64,000 bases of DNA. Source: an uncultured Lachnospiraceae bacterium. GTDB lineage: Bacteria; Bacillota; Clostridia; Lachnospirales; Lachnospiraceae. Position numbers and translations under genes: made by a program. A model generated the notes under the pieces. It had not been told where the DNA came from, ran no database searches, and saw nothing but the letters and a program-made list of their open reading frames with translations. Each line of letters starts with the position of its first letter. Position 1 is the stretch's first letter. The stretch is taken from contig CAJUKV010000011.1 in assembly GCA_910587305.1 (NCBI GenBank), forward strand, positions 1 through 64,000, in the 5' to 3' direction. Below, piece after piece: positions 55,789-64,000 of the stretch.

Positions 55789-57261
55789 ATGAGAGTGGGA
55801 TTTGATAACGAAAAGTACTTAAAGATGCAGTCAAAGCGCATTGAAGATAGAATCAATCAGTTTGGGAATAAGCTTTATCTCGAGTTTGGAGGCAAGCTTT
55901 TTGACGATTTCCACGCTTCCAGGGTTTTGCCGGGCTTTGAACCTGACAGTAAGCTGCGCATGTTGATGAAACTTTGCGACAGAGTGGAGATTGTAATTGT
56001 AATAAATGCGGCGGATATCGAAAAAAATAAAATTCGGAGCGACTTAGGAATCACCTATGATGAGGATGTCCAGAGGCTGAAAAAGGAATTTGAGGACAGA
56101 GGTTTTTATGTGGGAAGTGTGGTTATGACACACTATGCAGGACAGACAAGAGCCGCCGATTTTAAAGAAAGACTGGAAAAAAGAAATGTAAAGGTGTATC
56201 TTCACTATACGATAGAAGGCTATCCCTCCAACGTACCGTTAATCGTCAGCGAGGAGGGCTACGGGAAAAATGAGTATATCGAGACAACCAGACCCCTTGT
56301 GGTGGTAACCGCGCCGGGCCCCGGAAGCGGGAAAATGGCAACCTGCTTATCCCAGCTCTACCATGACCATAAAAGAGGCATCAAAGCAGGATACGCCAAA
56401 TATGAAACCTTTCCCATCTGGAATATCCCGCTAAAGCATCCGATCAATCTTGCCTATGAAGCGGCAACTGCGGATTTAAACGATATTAACATGATTGATC
56501 CCTTTCATTTAGAAGCTTATGGGGAAACAACGGTTAATTATAACCGGGATATTGAAATATTTCCGGTGCTGAATGCAATTTTCGAGGGGATTTATAAGGA
56601 AAATCCCTATAAATCGCCCACAGACATGGGCGTAAATATGGCGGGCAACTGTATCGTGGATGATGAGGTCTGCTCTCAGGCTTCTTATCAGGAAATCATT
56701 CGCAGGTACTACACGGCCATGAATGATGTGATCAGGGGCAAGGCCAAAGAAAATGATGTTTATAAAATAGAGCTTTTGATGAAGCAGGCCAAGATCAGTA
56801 CGGATGACAGAAAGGTGACGGTGGCGGCTAAGGCGAGAGCGGAAAGGCTTGGGGTTCCCACCGCGGCGATAGAGCTCTCTGACGAGACGATCATCACCTC
56901 TAAGACCACTGCTTTGCTGGGGGCGTCGGCTGCCCTGCTTTTAAACGCCCTTAAGTTTCTGGGCGGGGTAGACCATGACATTCGCCTGATTTCCCCTGAA
57001 GCAATTGAACCGATTCAGGAATTAAAAACAAAATATCTGGGTGGAAAGAATCCGCGTCTACATACGGACGAAGTTTTGATTGCGCTTTCCATCTCTGCCA
57101 TAAATGATAAAAATGCAAAAAAAGCATTGGAGCAGCTTCCCAAGCTGAAAGGATGTCAGGTACATACATCCGTGATGCTTTCGGAGGTAGATATTAAAAC
57201 ATTTAAAAGGCTGGGCGTGGATTTGACCAGCGAACCAATTATAAAAGGAAAGAGTAACTAA
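55789..57261 (+). CDS. DUF1846 family protein
   Basis: The 490-residue protein matches DUF1846 (PF08903) from end to end. The start GFDNEKYLKMQSKRIEDRIN is typical, a nucleotide-loop-like VTAPGPGSGKMATCLSQLYHDH lies near residue 180, and the C-terminal half has TSKTTALLGASAALLLNALK. Structures of the family show ATP-binding-like folds, but the reaction is not known. Its stop codon directly touches the ftsH start, so they are co-transcribed. Confidence 0.92.
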   Translation: MRVGFDNEKYLKMQSKRIEDRINQFGNKLYLEFGGKLFDDFHASRVLPGFEPDSKLRMLMKLCDRVEIVIVINAADIEKNKIRSDLGITYDEDVQRLKKEFEDRGFYVGSVVMTHYAGQTRAADFKERLEKRNVKVYLHYTIEGYPSNVPLIVSEEGYGKNEYIETTRPLVVVTAPGPGSGKMATCLSQLYHDHKRGIKAGYAKYETFPIWNIPLKHPINLAYEAATADLNDINMIDPFHLEAYGETTVNYNRDIEIFPVLNAIFEGIYKENPYKSPTDMGVNMAGNCIVDDEVCSQASYQEIIRRYYTAMNDVIRGKAKENDVYKIELLMKQAKISTDDRKVTVAAKARAERLGVPTAAIELSDETIITSKTTALLGASAALLLNALKFLGGVDHDIRLISPEAIEPIQELKTKYLGGKNPRLHTDEVLIALSISAINDKNAKKALEQLPKLKGCQVHTSVMLSEVDIKTFKRLGVDLTSEPIIKGKSN

Positions 57262-59532
57262 ATGAGTGAAAACAATTTGAACCAGTATGAGGGTGGTCCG
57301 GGATCAAACGGCGGCCCGTCCGGCCCGGGAGGAAACGGCTCCGGCGGGAACGGCGGCCCCGGGAAAGATCCACGAAAACAAAGTATCATTATGTTTGTCA
57401 TTGCGGCGCTTTTATCGCTCCTTTTGGTGAGCTCCTTTGTGAAGCTGCTGACAGGGGATTCGGAGCAGGAGATTTCCTACAATGAATTTATCCAAATGGT
57501 AGAGGGCGGCAAAGTTGAGACGGTGCTGATCGGGACGGACAGGATTTATGTGCAGTCCAAAGCGGAAAAGACCAACCAGTCCCCCATCCTGTATTTGTAC
57601 GGCATGAATCCTTCCGTAAGCTATTACACGGGTAAGATTGAAGATGATGATACCTTAACGGCGCGCCTTTTGGAATATGGCGTGGAGGTGAAAGGACAGG
57701 TGGCGGACGGCACCAGCGCGTTAATCAGTTTTCTGCTGTCTTATGTATTTCCCTTTATTTTAATGTGGGTGCTCCTCAGCCTTCTTTTCCGGAAGATGTC
57801 AAAGGGCGGAGGCCCCATGGGAGTGGGGAAAAGTAACGCAAAAGTTTACGTACAGAGGGAGACCGGCGTTACCTTTAAGGATGTGGCCGGCGAGGACGAG
57901 GCGAAAGAGTCTTTGCAGGAGGTAGTTGACTTTCTGCACAATCCGGGAAAATACGTGAAAATCGGAGCAAAGCTTCCCAAAGGGGCCCTGTTAGTAGGCC
58001 CTCCCGGAACAGGAAAAACGCTTCTTGCCAAAGCGGTGGCGGGAGAAGCAAAGGTTCCCTTTTTCTCCCTTTCGGGTTCTGATTTTATAGAATTGTATGT
58101 GGGTGTCGGCGCTTCCCGTGTAAGAGATTTGTTTAAGGACGCCACCAAGAACGCGCCCTGTATTATTTTTATTGATGAAATAGACGCCATAGGGCGAAGC
58201 CGTGACAATAAGTACGGCGGCGGTAATGAAGAACGGGAGCAGACCTTAAATCAGCTTTTGTCCGAAATGGATGGGTTTGACACCTCTAAAGGAATTTTGG
58301 TGCTTGGCGCTACCAACCGGCCGGAGATATTGGATAAGGCCCTTCTTCGCCCGGGACGTTTCGACAGAAGAATTATAGTGGATAAGCCGGATTTAAAGGG
58401 CAGGGTGGAGATTTTAAAGGTGCATGCCAAGGACGTTCATCTGGATATGAGCGTCGACCTGGATGCGATTGCCCTTGCCACCAGCGGCGCAGTGGGCGCG
58501 GATCTTGCCAATATGATCAACGAAGCTGCCATCAATGCGGTACAGCACGGCAGAGAGTACGTGACGCAAAAGGACCTGTTTGACGCGGTGGAACAGGTTT
58601 TGGTGGGAAAAGAAAAGAAAGACCGGATTATGAGCAAGGAGGAGAGAAAGATCGTCTCCTACCACGAAGTGGGCCATGCGCTGATAAGCGCTTTGCAGAA
58701 GAACTCGGAGCCGGTACAAAAGATCACGATTGTTCCCAGAACGATGGGGGCCCTTGGCTATGTTATGCACGTGCCCGAGGAAGAAAAATATCTCCAGACC
58801 AAAGAGGAGCTTCACGACAGGCTGGTGAGCCTTCTCGGAGGCCGGGCGGCGGAGGAGCTTGTGTTTGGCAATGTGACCACGGGCGCGGCCAACGACATTG
58901 AGCAGGCAACCAACATTGTCTCTAATATGATTACTCGGTTTGGTATGAGTAAGCGTTTTGGGCTTATGGGGCTTGCAACGGTGGAGAGCGAATATTTAGG
59001 CGGCGGCGCAAGGCTTACCTGCAGCGACAGAACGGCGGCGGATGTGGATACGGAAATCATGGAAACCCTCAAAGCGTGTTATGAGGAAGCAAAAGAACTG
59101 CTGTCAGGAAACAGGGATTTGATGGATAAGCTGGCCGCCCATCTGATAGAAAAAGAAACCATCAGCGGCAAAGAATTTATGAAAATTTACCGCAAGGAAA
59201 AGGGCATTCCGGAGCCTGAGGAAGAGGATAACCAAGAGAAAGAAAAGAAAGAAAACCAGGACAAATCTGAGAAAGAAGAGTCAAAGAGCCCGCAGGAGCC
59301 TTTCAGTGAAACAGGGACGGAAAAGTCGGAAAATTCCGATGAGCCTTTACGAACGGACAGTGAAAGCAGCCCGAAAGAGGAAAACAATTCTCCTTCGGAG
59401 CCTCAGGAACCTTTGGAAAAGAAAGATAATCCGCCACAAAACGGCGGCGGCGAAAATCACGCGACCGGCCGGTTTTCCAATGCGCCGTCAGATTTTTTCT
59501 GGAATGGCGGGGAGACCGACCCAAAAGAGTAA
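57262..59532 (+). CDS. ftsH: ATP-dependent zinc metalloprotease FtsH
   Basis: Membrane protease that degrades damaged and regulatory proteins. At 756 residues it is about 100 longer than usual. The order is a Gly/Asn/Pro-rich N-terminus (9-35), a first membrane helix (about 40-62), an external domain, a second helix (about 150-175), the AAA domain with GPPGTGKT (246-253) and IIFIDEID, and the M41 protease with HEVGH (His468, Glu469, His472). The tail of about 105 residues is rich in Glu, Ser, Pro, Lys and Asn. Both ends look disordered. Confidence 0.96.
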   Translation: MSENNLNQYEGGPGSNGGPSGPGGNGSGGNGGPGKDPRKQSIIMFVIAALLSLLLVSSFVKLLTGDSEQEISYNEFIQMVEGGKVETVLIGTDRIYVQSKAEKTNQSPILYLYGMNPSVSYYTGKIEDDDTLTARLLEYGVEVKGQVADGTSALISFLLSYVFPFILMWVLLSLLFRKMSKGGGPMGVGKSNAKVYVQRETGVTFKDVAGEDEAKESLQEVVDFLHNPGKYVKIGAKLPKGALLVGPPGTGKTLLAKAVAGEAKVPFFSLSGSDFIELYVGVGASRVRDLFKDATKNAPCIIFIDEIDAIGRSRDNKYGGGNEEREQTLNQLLSEMDGFDTSKGILVLGATNRPEILDKALLRPGRFDRRIIVDKPDLKGRVEILKVHAKDVHLDMSVDLDAIALATSGAVGADLANMINEAAINAVQHGREYVTQKDLFDAVEQVLVGKEKKDRIMSKEERKIVSYHEVGHALISALQKNSEPVQKITIVPRTMGALGYVMHVPEEEKYLQTKEELHDRLVSLLGGRAAEELVFGNVTTGAANDIEQATNIVSNMITRFGMSKRFGLMGLATVESEYLGGGARLTCSDRTAADVDTEIMETLKACYEEAKELLSGNRDLMDKLAAHLIEKETISGKEFMKIYRKEKGIPEPEEEDNQEKEKKENQDKSEKEESKSPQEPFSETGTEKSENSDEPLRTDSESSPKEENNSPSEPQEPLEKKDNPPQNGGGENHATGRFSNAPSDFFWNGGETDPKE

Positions 59533-59544
59533 AAGATATTTTTT

Positions 59545-59580
59545 TATAGCAAACGGCATATTTTTGTGTCGTTTGCTATA
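59545..59580. other. Hairpin after ftsH
   Basis: TATAGCAAACG pairs perfectly with CGTTTGCTATA around a 14-base loop. The T run precedes the stem rather than following it, so normal termination is doubtful. Confidence 0.5.
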
Positions 59581-59661
59581 CGTATTTCAGGATAACAGTT
59601 TGGATATATTTGCGCCTGCATCCGGATTTGGAATGCCGGCAGGAACAGGGTATTGGAAACG

Positions 59662-61539
59662 ATGTTTGACATTCAGGAAGAATTGAAAAAACTCCCTCAT
59701 TGTCCGGGGGTCTATATTATGCGCGATAAAACGGACAATATCATTTACGTGGGAAAGGCCATCGACCTGCATAACCGGGTCAGGTCGTATTTTAGAAAAA
59801 ATATTGGCAGAGGGCCGCAGATTGATAAGATGGTGAGCCTGATTAACCGTTTTGAATACATTATCACGGATTCGGAATTAGAAGCACTTGTGTTGGAAAA
59901 CAATCTGATTAAGGAAAACAGTCCCAAATACAACACACTCCTTAAGGACGACAAGACCTACCCCTACATAAAGGTTACTCTGGGGGAGGCCTACCCGCGG
60001 GTTGTATTTTCAAGGCAGATGAAAAAGGACCGCTCCAGATATTTCGGTCCCTACACCAGCGCCGCGGCGGTGAAAGATACCATTGATTTAATCAACAAAC
60101 TGTATCAGCTCAGAACCTGCAGCAGGAGCCTGCCCAAAGAGTGCGGCAATGACAGGGCCTGCCTGAACTATCACATTAAACAGTGCGTGGCTCCCTGTCA
60201 GGGGGACGTTTCCGAGGAGGCATATCGGGAGAGGATAAAAAAAGCGCTGGACTTTTTAAACGGAAGCTATCAGGAGACCTTAAAAGAATTAGAGCAGAAA
60301 ATGCAGGAAGCCTCCGAGAATCTTGCCTTTGAGGATGCGGTGCGGTACAGGGATTTATACAACAGCGTAAAGCAGATTGCCTCCAGGCAGAAAATTACGG
60401 ACAGTGACGGAGAGGATAAGGATATTATCGCGCTGGCGGCGGACGAACAGGATGCGGTGGTGCAGGTATTCTTTATCAGGGACGGCAAGCTGATAGGCAG
60501 GGAGCATTTTTACATGATGCATGTGTCGGGCACGTCCCGGCCGCAGATCCTGCTGGATTTTGTCAAACAGTTTTATGCCGGAACGCCTTTTATCCCCCGG
60601 GAGCTGATGCTGCAGGAGAAGATAGAGGATATGGAGGTAATAGAACAGTGGCTTACCAGTAGGAAAGGCGGTAGGGTATACATTAAGGTGCCCAGAATCG
60701 GAAGCAAGGAAAAGCTGGTGGAGTTAGCCGCCAAAAATGCCATGCTGGTGTTAAGCCAGGACAAAGAGAGGATGAAAAGAGAGGAAGGCAGGACCATCGG
60801 CGCGGTTAAGGAGATTGCAAGGCTTTTGGGGCTTGAAAATGTAAGCCGGATGGAGGCTTACGATATCTCCAATATCAGCGGTTTTGCAAACGTAGGCTCC
60901 ATGGTAGTCTTTGAAAAAGGGAAGCCAAAGCGCAGCGATTACAGAAAATTCCGGATTAAAACCGTTTCCGGGCCGGATGATTATGCATGTATGCGGGAGG
61001 TTTTGACCAGAAGATTCCTCCATGGCATAGATGAACAGAAAAAGCTCGAAGAGAAGGAGATGGAAAAGGAGTTTGGGAGTTTTACCAAATTTCCGGATTT
61101 GCTTTTGATGGACGGGGGCAAGGGACAGGTAAATATCGCGACACAGGTGCTTGCGGAGCTTTCTTTGGATATTCCGGTCTGCGGCATGGTGAAGGATGAT
61201 AACCATAATACCAGAGGGTTGTACTTTGAGAATGAGGAAATCGGGATTGACAGGGGGAGCGAGGGCTTTAAGCTGATTACGAGGATCCAGGATGAAGCCC
61301 ACAGATTTGCGATAGAATATCACCGCTCCCTGCGCTCTAAGGCGCAGGTGAAATCCGTGCTGGATGAAATACCGGGGGTGGGGCCTTCCCGGAGGAAAGC
61401 ACTGATGAGACGGTTTAAGTCCATAGAGGAAGTGAAAAATGCGGATGTGGAGACCCTTGCGGGGGTGGACGAGATTCCGGAATCGGTGGCTGTGGGGATA
61501 TATGAGTTTTTCCACGGGGATGATGCGGCAGAAAAGTAG
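59662..61539 (+). CDS. uvrC: Excinuclease ABC subunit C
   Basis: It makes both cuts around DNA damage in nucleotide excision repair. The 625-residue protein has the GIY-YIG nuclease domain (PGVYIMRDKTDNIIYVGKA), a Cys-containing linker (CGNDRACLNYHIKQCVAPC), a UVR coiled region, the RNase H-like second nuclease (MEAYDISNISG, LLLMDGGKGQVN) and C-terminal helix-hairpin-helix motifs (IPGVGPSRRKALM). The start may be ATG 59662 or TTG 59653; neither has a strong ribosome site. Confidence 0.96.
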   Translation: MFDIQEELKKLPHCPGVYIMRDKTDNIIYVGKAIDLHNRVRSYFRKNIGRGPQIDKMVSLINRFEYIITDSELEALVLENNLIKENSPKYNTLLKDDKTYPYIKVTLGEAYPRVVFSRQMKKDRSRYFGPYTSAAAVKDTIDLINKLYQLRTCSRSLPKECGNDRACLNYHIKQCVAPCQGDVSEEAYRERIKKALDFLNGSYQETLKELEQKMQEASENLAFEDAVRYRDLYNSVKQIASRQKITDSDGEDKDIIALAADEQDAVVQVFFIRDGKLIGREHFYMMHVSGTSRPQILLDFVKQFYAGTPFIPRELMLQEKIEDMEVIEQWLTSRKGGRVYIKVPRIGSKEKLVELAAKNAMLVLSQDKERMKREEGRTIGAVKEIARLLGLENVSRMEAYDISNISGFANVGSMVVFEKGKPKRSDYRKFRIKTVSGPDDYACMREVLTRRFLHGIDEQKKLEEKEMEKEFGSFTKFPDLLLMDGGKGQVNIATQVLAELSLDIPVCGMVKDDNHNTRGLYFENEEIGIDRGSEGFKLITRIQDEAHRFAIEYHRSLRSKAQVKSVLDEIPGVGPSRRKALMRRFKSIEEVKNADVETLAGVDEIPESVAVGIYEFFHGDDAAEK

Positions 61540-61670
61540 AGGGCTATTGAGATTAGAGTTTTTCTGTGATAAAATATTTAAGATATTTGTTCCTGTGCTT
61601 GGTAAGTTGGCATGTTTGGCGGGACTTGGGATAGTATGGGAATTGGAAAAAGTGAGGGAAGGAGTGGGGT

Positions 61671-62615
61671 ATGGCGAGTGTAAAGTTGGAGCGTATTATA
61701 GAAAAAATGAAGCTGGAAAATCTGACGCCGGAGTTGGATATTTCTAAAATTAAGATTACACAGCCGGATATTAACAGGCCGGCCCTGCAGGTGGCCGGAT
61801 ATTTTGAGCATTTTGAGGCTACCAGACTGCAGATTATCGGTTTTGTGGAATATACTTATATGGAAGGTCTGCCAAGGGAGCGGAAGGAGGAAATCTATAC
61901 GAGGATTCTTTCCTGTGATATTCCTGCTTTTGTTTTTTGTCGGGAATTAAAACCTGACGAGCTCTTTATGAAAATAGCGATTGAGAATAACGTTCCTATT
62001 TTGATGACGAAAAAGGCAACATCGGCTTTCATGGCTGAAATCATCAGGTGGCTGAATGTAAAACTTGCGCCCTGCATTTCCGTTCATGGGGTGTTGGTGG
62101 ATATTTTTGGCGAGGGCGTTTTGATCACGGGTGAGAGCGGAATTGGCAAGTCCGAGGCGGCCCTGGAACTGATTAAGAGGGGGCATCGCCTTGTGACGGA
62201 TGACGCGGTCGAAATCCGGAAGGTGAGCGACGACACGCTGGTGGGTTCGGCGCCGGATATTACAAAGCATTTTATCGAGCTAAGGGGTATTGGGATTGTG
62301 GATGTTAAGATGCTGTTTGGTGTGTCCAGCGTCAGAGATACCCAGACCATTGACCTTGTCATTCGGCTGGAGGATTGGGATAAGGAGAAAGAATACGACA
62401 GGCTGGGACTTGAGGAAGAGTATACGGAATATTTGGGAAATAAAGTGGCATGTCACAATATTCCTATTCGTCCGGGGCGTAATCTTGCGGTAATCTGCGA
62501 GTCCGCAGCCATTAATCACCGTCAGAAAAAGATGGGCTATAATGCGGCCCAGGAATTGTATAGAAGAGTGCAGGAATCTCTTTTAAGAAAACGGGAAGAA
62601 GACGATGATGATTAA
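61671..62615 (+). CDS. hprK: HPr kinase/phosphorylase
   Basis: It phosphorylates HPr at serine when fructose bisphosphate and ATP are high and reverses this with phosphate, which sets carbon catabolite control in Gram-positive bacteria. The 314-residue protein has the Walker A loop GESGIGKSEAAL (from residue 154) and the K/M capping region with IELRGIGIVDVKMLFG. It could link control of the many sugar genes in this window. GGAAGGAG lies upstream. Confidence 0.96.
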   Translation: MASVKLERIIEKMKLENLTPELDISKIKITQPDINRPALQVAGYFEHFEATRLQIIGFVEYTYMEGLPRERKEEIYTRILSCDIPAFVFCRELKPDELFMKIAIENNVPILMTKKATSAFMAEIIRWLNVKLAPCISVHGVLVDIFGEGVLITGESGIGKSEAALELIKRGHRLVTDDAVEIRKVSDDTLVGSAPDITKHFIELRGIGIVDVKMLFGVSSVRDTQTIDLVIRLEDWDKEKEYDRLGLEEEYTEYLGNKVACHNIPIRPGRNLAVICESAAINHRQKKMGYNAAQELYRRVQESLLRKREEDDDD

Positions 62616-62716
62616 AAACTTGTCACAGTGCGGTCTTTGCCAAACGGTAACGGAAATTTTTTATAACGAAGGTATAAAATAAAAAAACTATAATAAAGAT
62701 AAAGAGAGGGTTATTT

Positions 62717-63655
62717 ATGAGCAAATATGTATTTGGAGTGGACATTGGCGGAACAACAGTAAAGCTTGGCTTCTTTGATGTGGAAGGAAATCTCCTTGAA
62801 AAGTGGGAAATTCCTACAAGAACCCAGGATGCCGGCAGCAACATTCTCCCTGATATTGCAAAAAGCATTCAGGAAAAAATCGAAGAGAAACAGATTGATA
62901 TGAAAGAAGTTGCGGGCGTAGGCGTAGGAGCTCCCGGCCCTATTGACAGCAAAGGTATTGTGCATAAGGCCGTGAATTTGGGATGGGATACTTTCAGTAT
63001 CAAAGATACGCTGGAGGATATTTTACATGTACCTGTTATGGCCGGAAATGACGCCAATGTGGCGGCTCTTGGAGAAATGTGGAAGGGCGGCGGAAAAGGA
63101 AGTAACAATCTGATTGTGGTGACCCTTGGCACAGGCGTTGGCGGCGGCATTATTGTGGAAGGAAAGGTGCTCACGGGAGCCATAGGAGCAGGCGGAGAAA
63201 TCGGACACATTCATGTGGAAGATGATGAGGATGAGTGCTGCGGATGCGGCAATAAGGGATGCCTCGAGCAATATGCGTCCGCAACGGGCATTACAAGGCT
63301 GGCCGTAAGAAAACTGGCCGAAAGCGATAAGGAAAGCATGCTCCGCGGGGGGGAAGTGAGTGCAAAAACCGTGTTTGATGCGGTAAAGCAAAACGATGCC
63401 CTTGCCATAGAAGTGGCGCAGGAATTTGGAAAATATTTAGGCGACGGTTTGTCCGTGATTGCCGGTGTTGTAAATCCGGAAACGATTGTAATTGGCGGCG
63501 GCGTGTCAAAGGCAGGAGAAGTGTTGATGGATTATATTAAGCCGCATTTTATCAAAAATGTTTTCCATGCCAACAGAGAGGTAAAGTTTGCTCTTGCAAC
63601 CCTGGGAAATGATGCAGGTATATATGGATCTGCCAAGCTGGTGCTTGAAGCTTAG
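62717..63655 (+). CDS. ROK family glucokinase
   Basis: It phosphorylates glucose to glucose 6-phosphate, for example the glucose set free by the mannosylglucose phosphorylase. The 312-residue protein has the ATP loop DIGGTTVKLGFF, GNDANVAALGE with the catalytic Asp, GTGVGGGIIVEG and the ROK zinc motif CGCGNKGCLEQYAS. The order hprK, ROK kinase, murB is usual in Lachnospiraceae. AGAGAGGG stands before the ATG. Confidence 0.95.
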   Translation: MSKYVFGVDIGGTTVKLGFFDVEGNLLEKWEIPTRTQDAGSNILPDIAKSIQEKIEEKQIDMKEVAGVGVGAPGPIDSKGIVHKAVNLGWDTFSIKDTLEDILHVPVMAGNDANVAALGEMWKGGGKGSNNLIVVTLGTGVGGGIIVEGKVLTGAIGAGGEIGHIHVEDDEDECCGCGNKGCLEQYASATGITRLAVRKLAESDKESMLRGGEVSAKTVFDAVKQNDALAIEVAQEFGKYLGDGLSVIAGVVNPETIVIGGGVSKAGEVLMDYIKPHFIKNVFHANREVKFALATLGNDAGIYGSAKLVLEA

Positions 63656-63714
63656 AAAGCGATTGATTGAAGTGGTATCAAAGGCTGCGGCTGGGATACG
63701 CAAAGGGTGTAAAG

Positions 63715-64000
63715 GTGGAAAAATTAAGTTCGGCAATTTATGAATTTATAAAGGCCAATGTGCCAAAAGAGGATATTCTTTTAGATGAGCCTATGGGCAG
63801 GCATACGACCTTCCGGGTGGGAGGAAAGGCCCGGTGCGTGGTGCGGATTAGCAGCATCAGGCAGCTTGAAAAGCTTATTCCTTATTTGAAGATAGCGGGC
63901 GTTCCCTATTTTATATTGGGAAACGGAAGCAACCTTCTGGTTGGAGACAAAGGGTACAAAGGCATTGTCTTACAGATTGGCAGTAAAATGGGGACCGTTA
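63715..64000 (+). CDS. murB: UDP-N-acetylmuramate dehydrogenase, 5' part
   Basis: The frame from GTG 63715 runs open to the window edge (95 codons). It has the MurB starting blocks MGRHTTFRVGG and YFILGNGSNLLVGDKG, which bind FAD. The enzyme reduces UDP-GlcNAc-enolpyruvate to UDP-MurNAc for peptidoglycan synthesis. The start codon is GTG with AAAGGG about nine bases upstream. The rest lies outside the window. Confidence 0.92.
   Translation, partial: MEKLSSAIYEFIKANVPKEDILLDEPMGRHTTFRVGGKARCVVRISSIRQLEKLIPYLKIAGVPYFILGNGSNLLVGDKGYKGIVLQIGSKMGTV

Noticed and set aside
59545..59580. Rho-independent terminator for ftsH
   Set aside because: The stem is good, but no T run follows it; kept only as a hairpin.

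Overview
The window looks like chromosome of a Gram-positive anaerobic gut bacterium of the Clostridia, most likely Lachnospiraceae. This is an inference from gene content. The signs are class II GalT, a split transketolase, a SEC-C methionine aminopeptidase, the order uvrC-hprK-ROK glucokinase-murB, a CIRCE-controlled hrcA-grpE-dnaK-dnaJ cluster, a DUF6465 gene, strong GGAGG ribosome sites and a lone SpmB-type protein. Almost all genes lie on the + strand. No phage, insertion sequence, CRISPR array or rRNA was seen.

Layout. 0-7.6 kb: partial tRNA-Phe, a lipoprotein, an AraC regulator with galK and galT (Leloir pathway), a B12-binding radical SAM protein and spmB. 7.6-13.7 kb: a frameshifted small gene, a BlaI/BlaR1 pair with a clear operator, and a DUF885 protein. 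13.8-22.7 kb: split transketolase, rpe, map, then glycerol genes (GlpA-like, GlpB-like fused to DUF1667, glpK) and a NUDIX hydrolase. 22.7-32.1 kb: a beta-mannan oligosaccharide locus (GH36, LacI regulator, cellobiose 2-epimerase, two GH130 phosphorylases, CE17-like acetylesterase, ManA). 32.2-36.7 kb: small membrane protein, aminotransferase, patatin, uppP, DUF6465 protein. 36.8-42.2 kb: heat-shock cluster. 42.2-49.7 kb: LacI regulator, LplB/YtcP-type ABC importer without its ATPase, and a second GH36. 49.8-64 kb: VanW protein, AIR-synthase-like protein, Lrp regulator with aminotransferase, DUF1846, ftsH, uvrC, hprK, glucokinase, start of murB.

The sugar genes fit one scheme. Imported, acetylated and galactosylated manno-oligosaccharides would be deacetylated (CE17-like) and degalactosylated (GH36). 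They would then be shortened by phosphorolysis (GH130) to mannose 1-phosphate, with the last mannobiose epimerised to mannosylglucose first. GalK and GalT would take the galactose, ManA the mannose 6-phosphate, and the ROK kinase the glucose. No GalE, phosphomannomutase, endo-mannanase or ABC ATPase gene lies in the window.

The most unusual content is between genes: a dispersed structured repeat with three copies (about 40.7, 45.7 and 55.5 kb), a compact multi-stem element with two exclusive pairings at 32.7 kb, a tandem 75-base leader with compensated stem changes at 18.9 kb, a hairpin-plus-ribosome-site leader found before several genes, and a 35-residue membrane protein gene at 50.5 kb.
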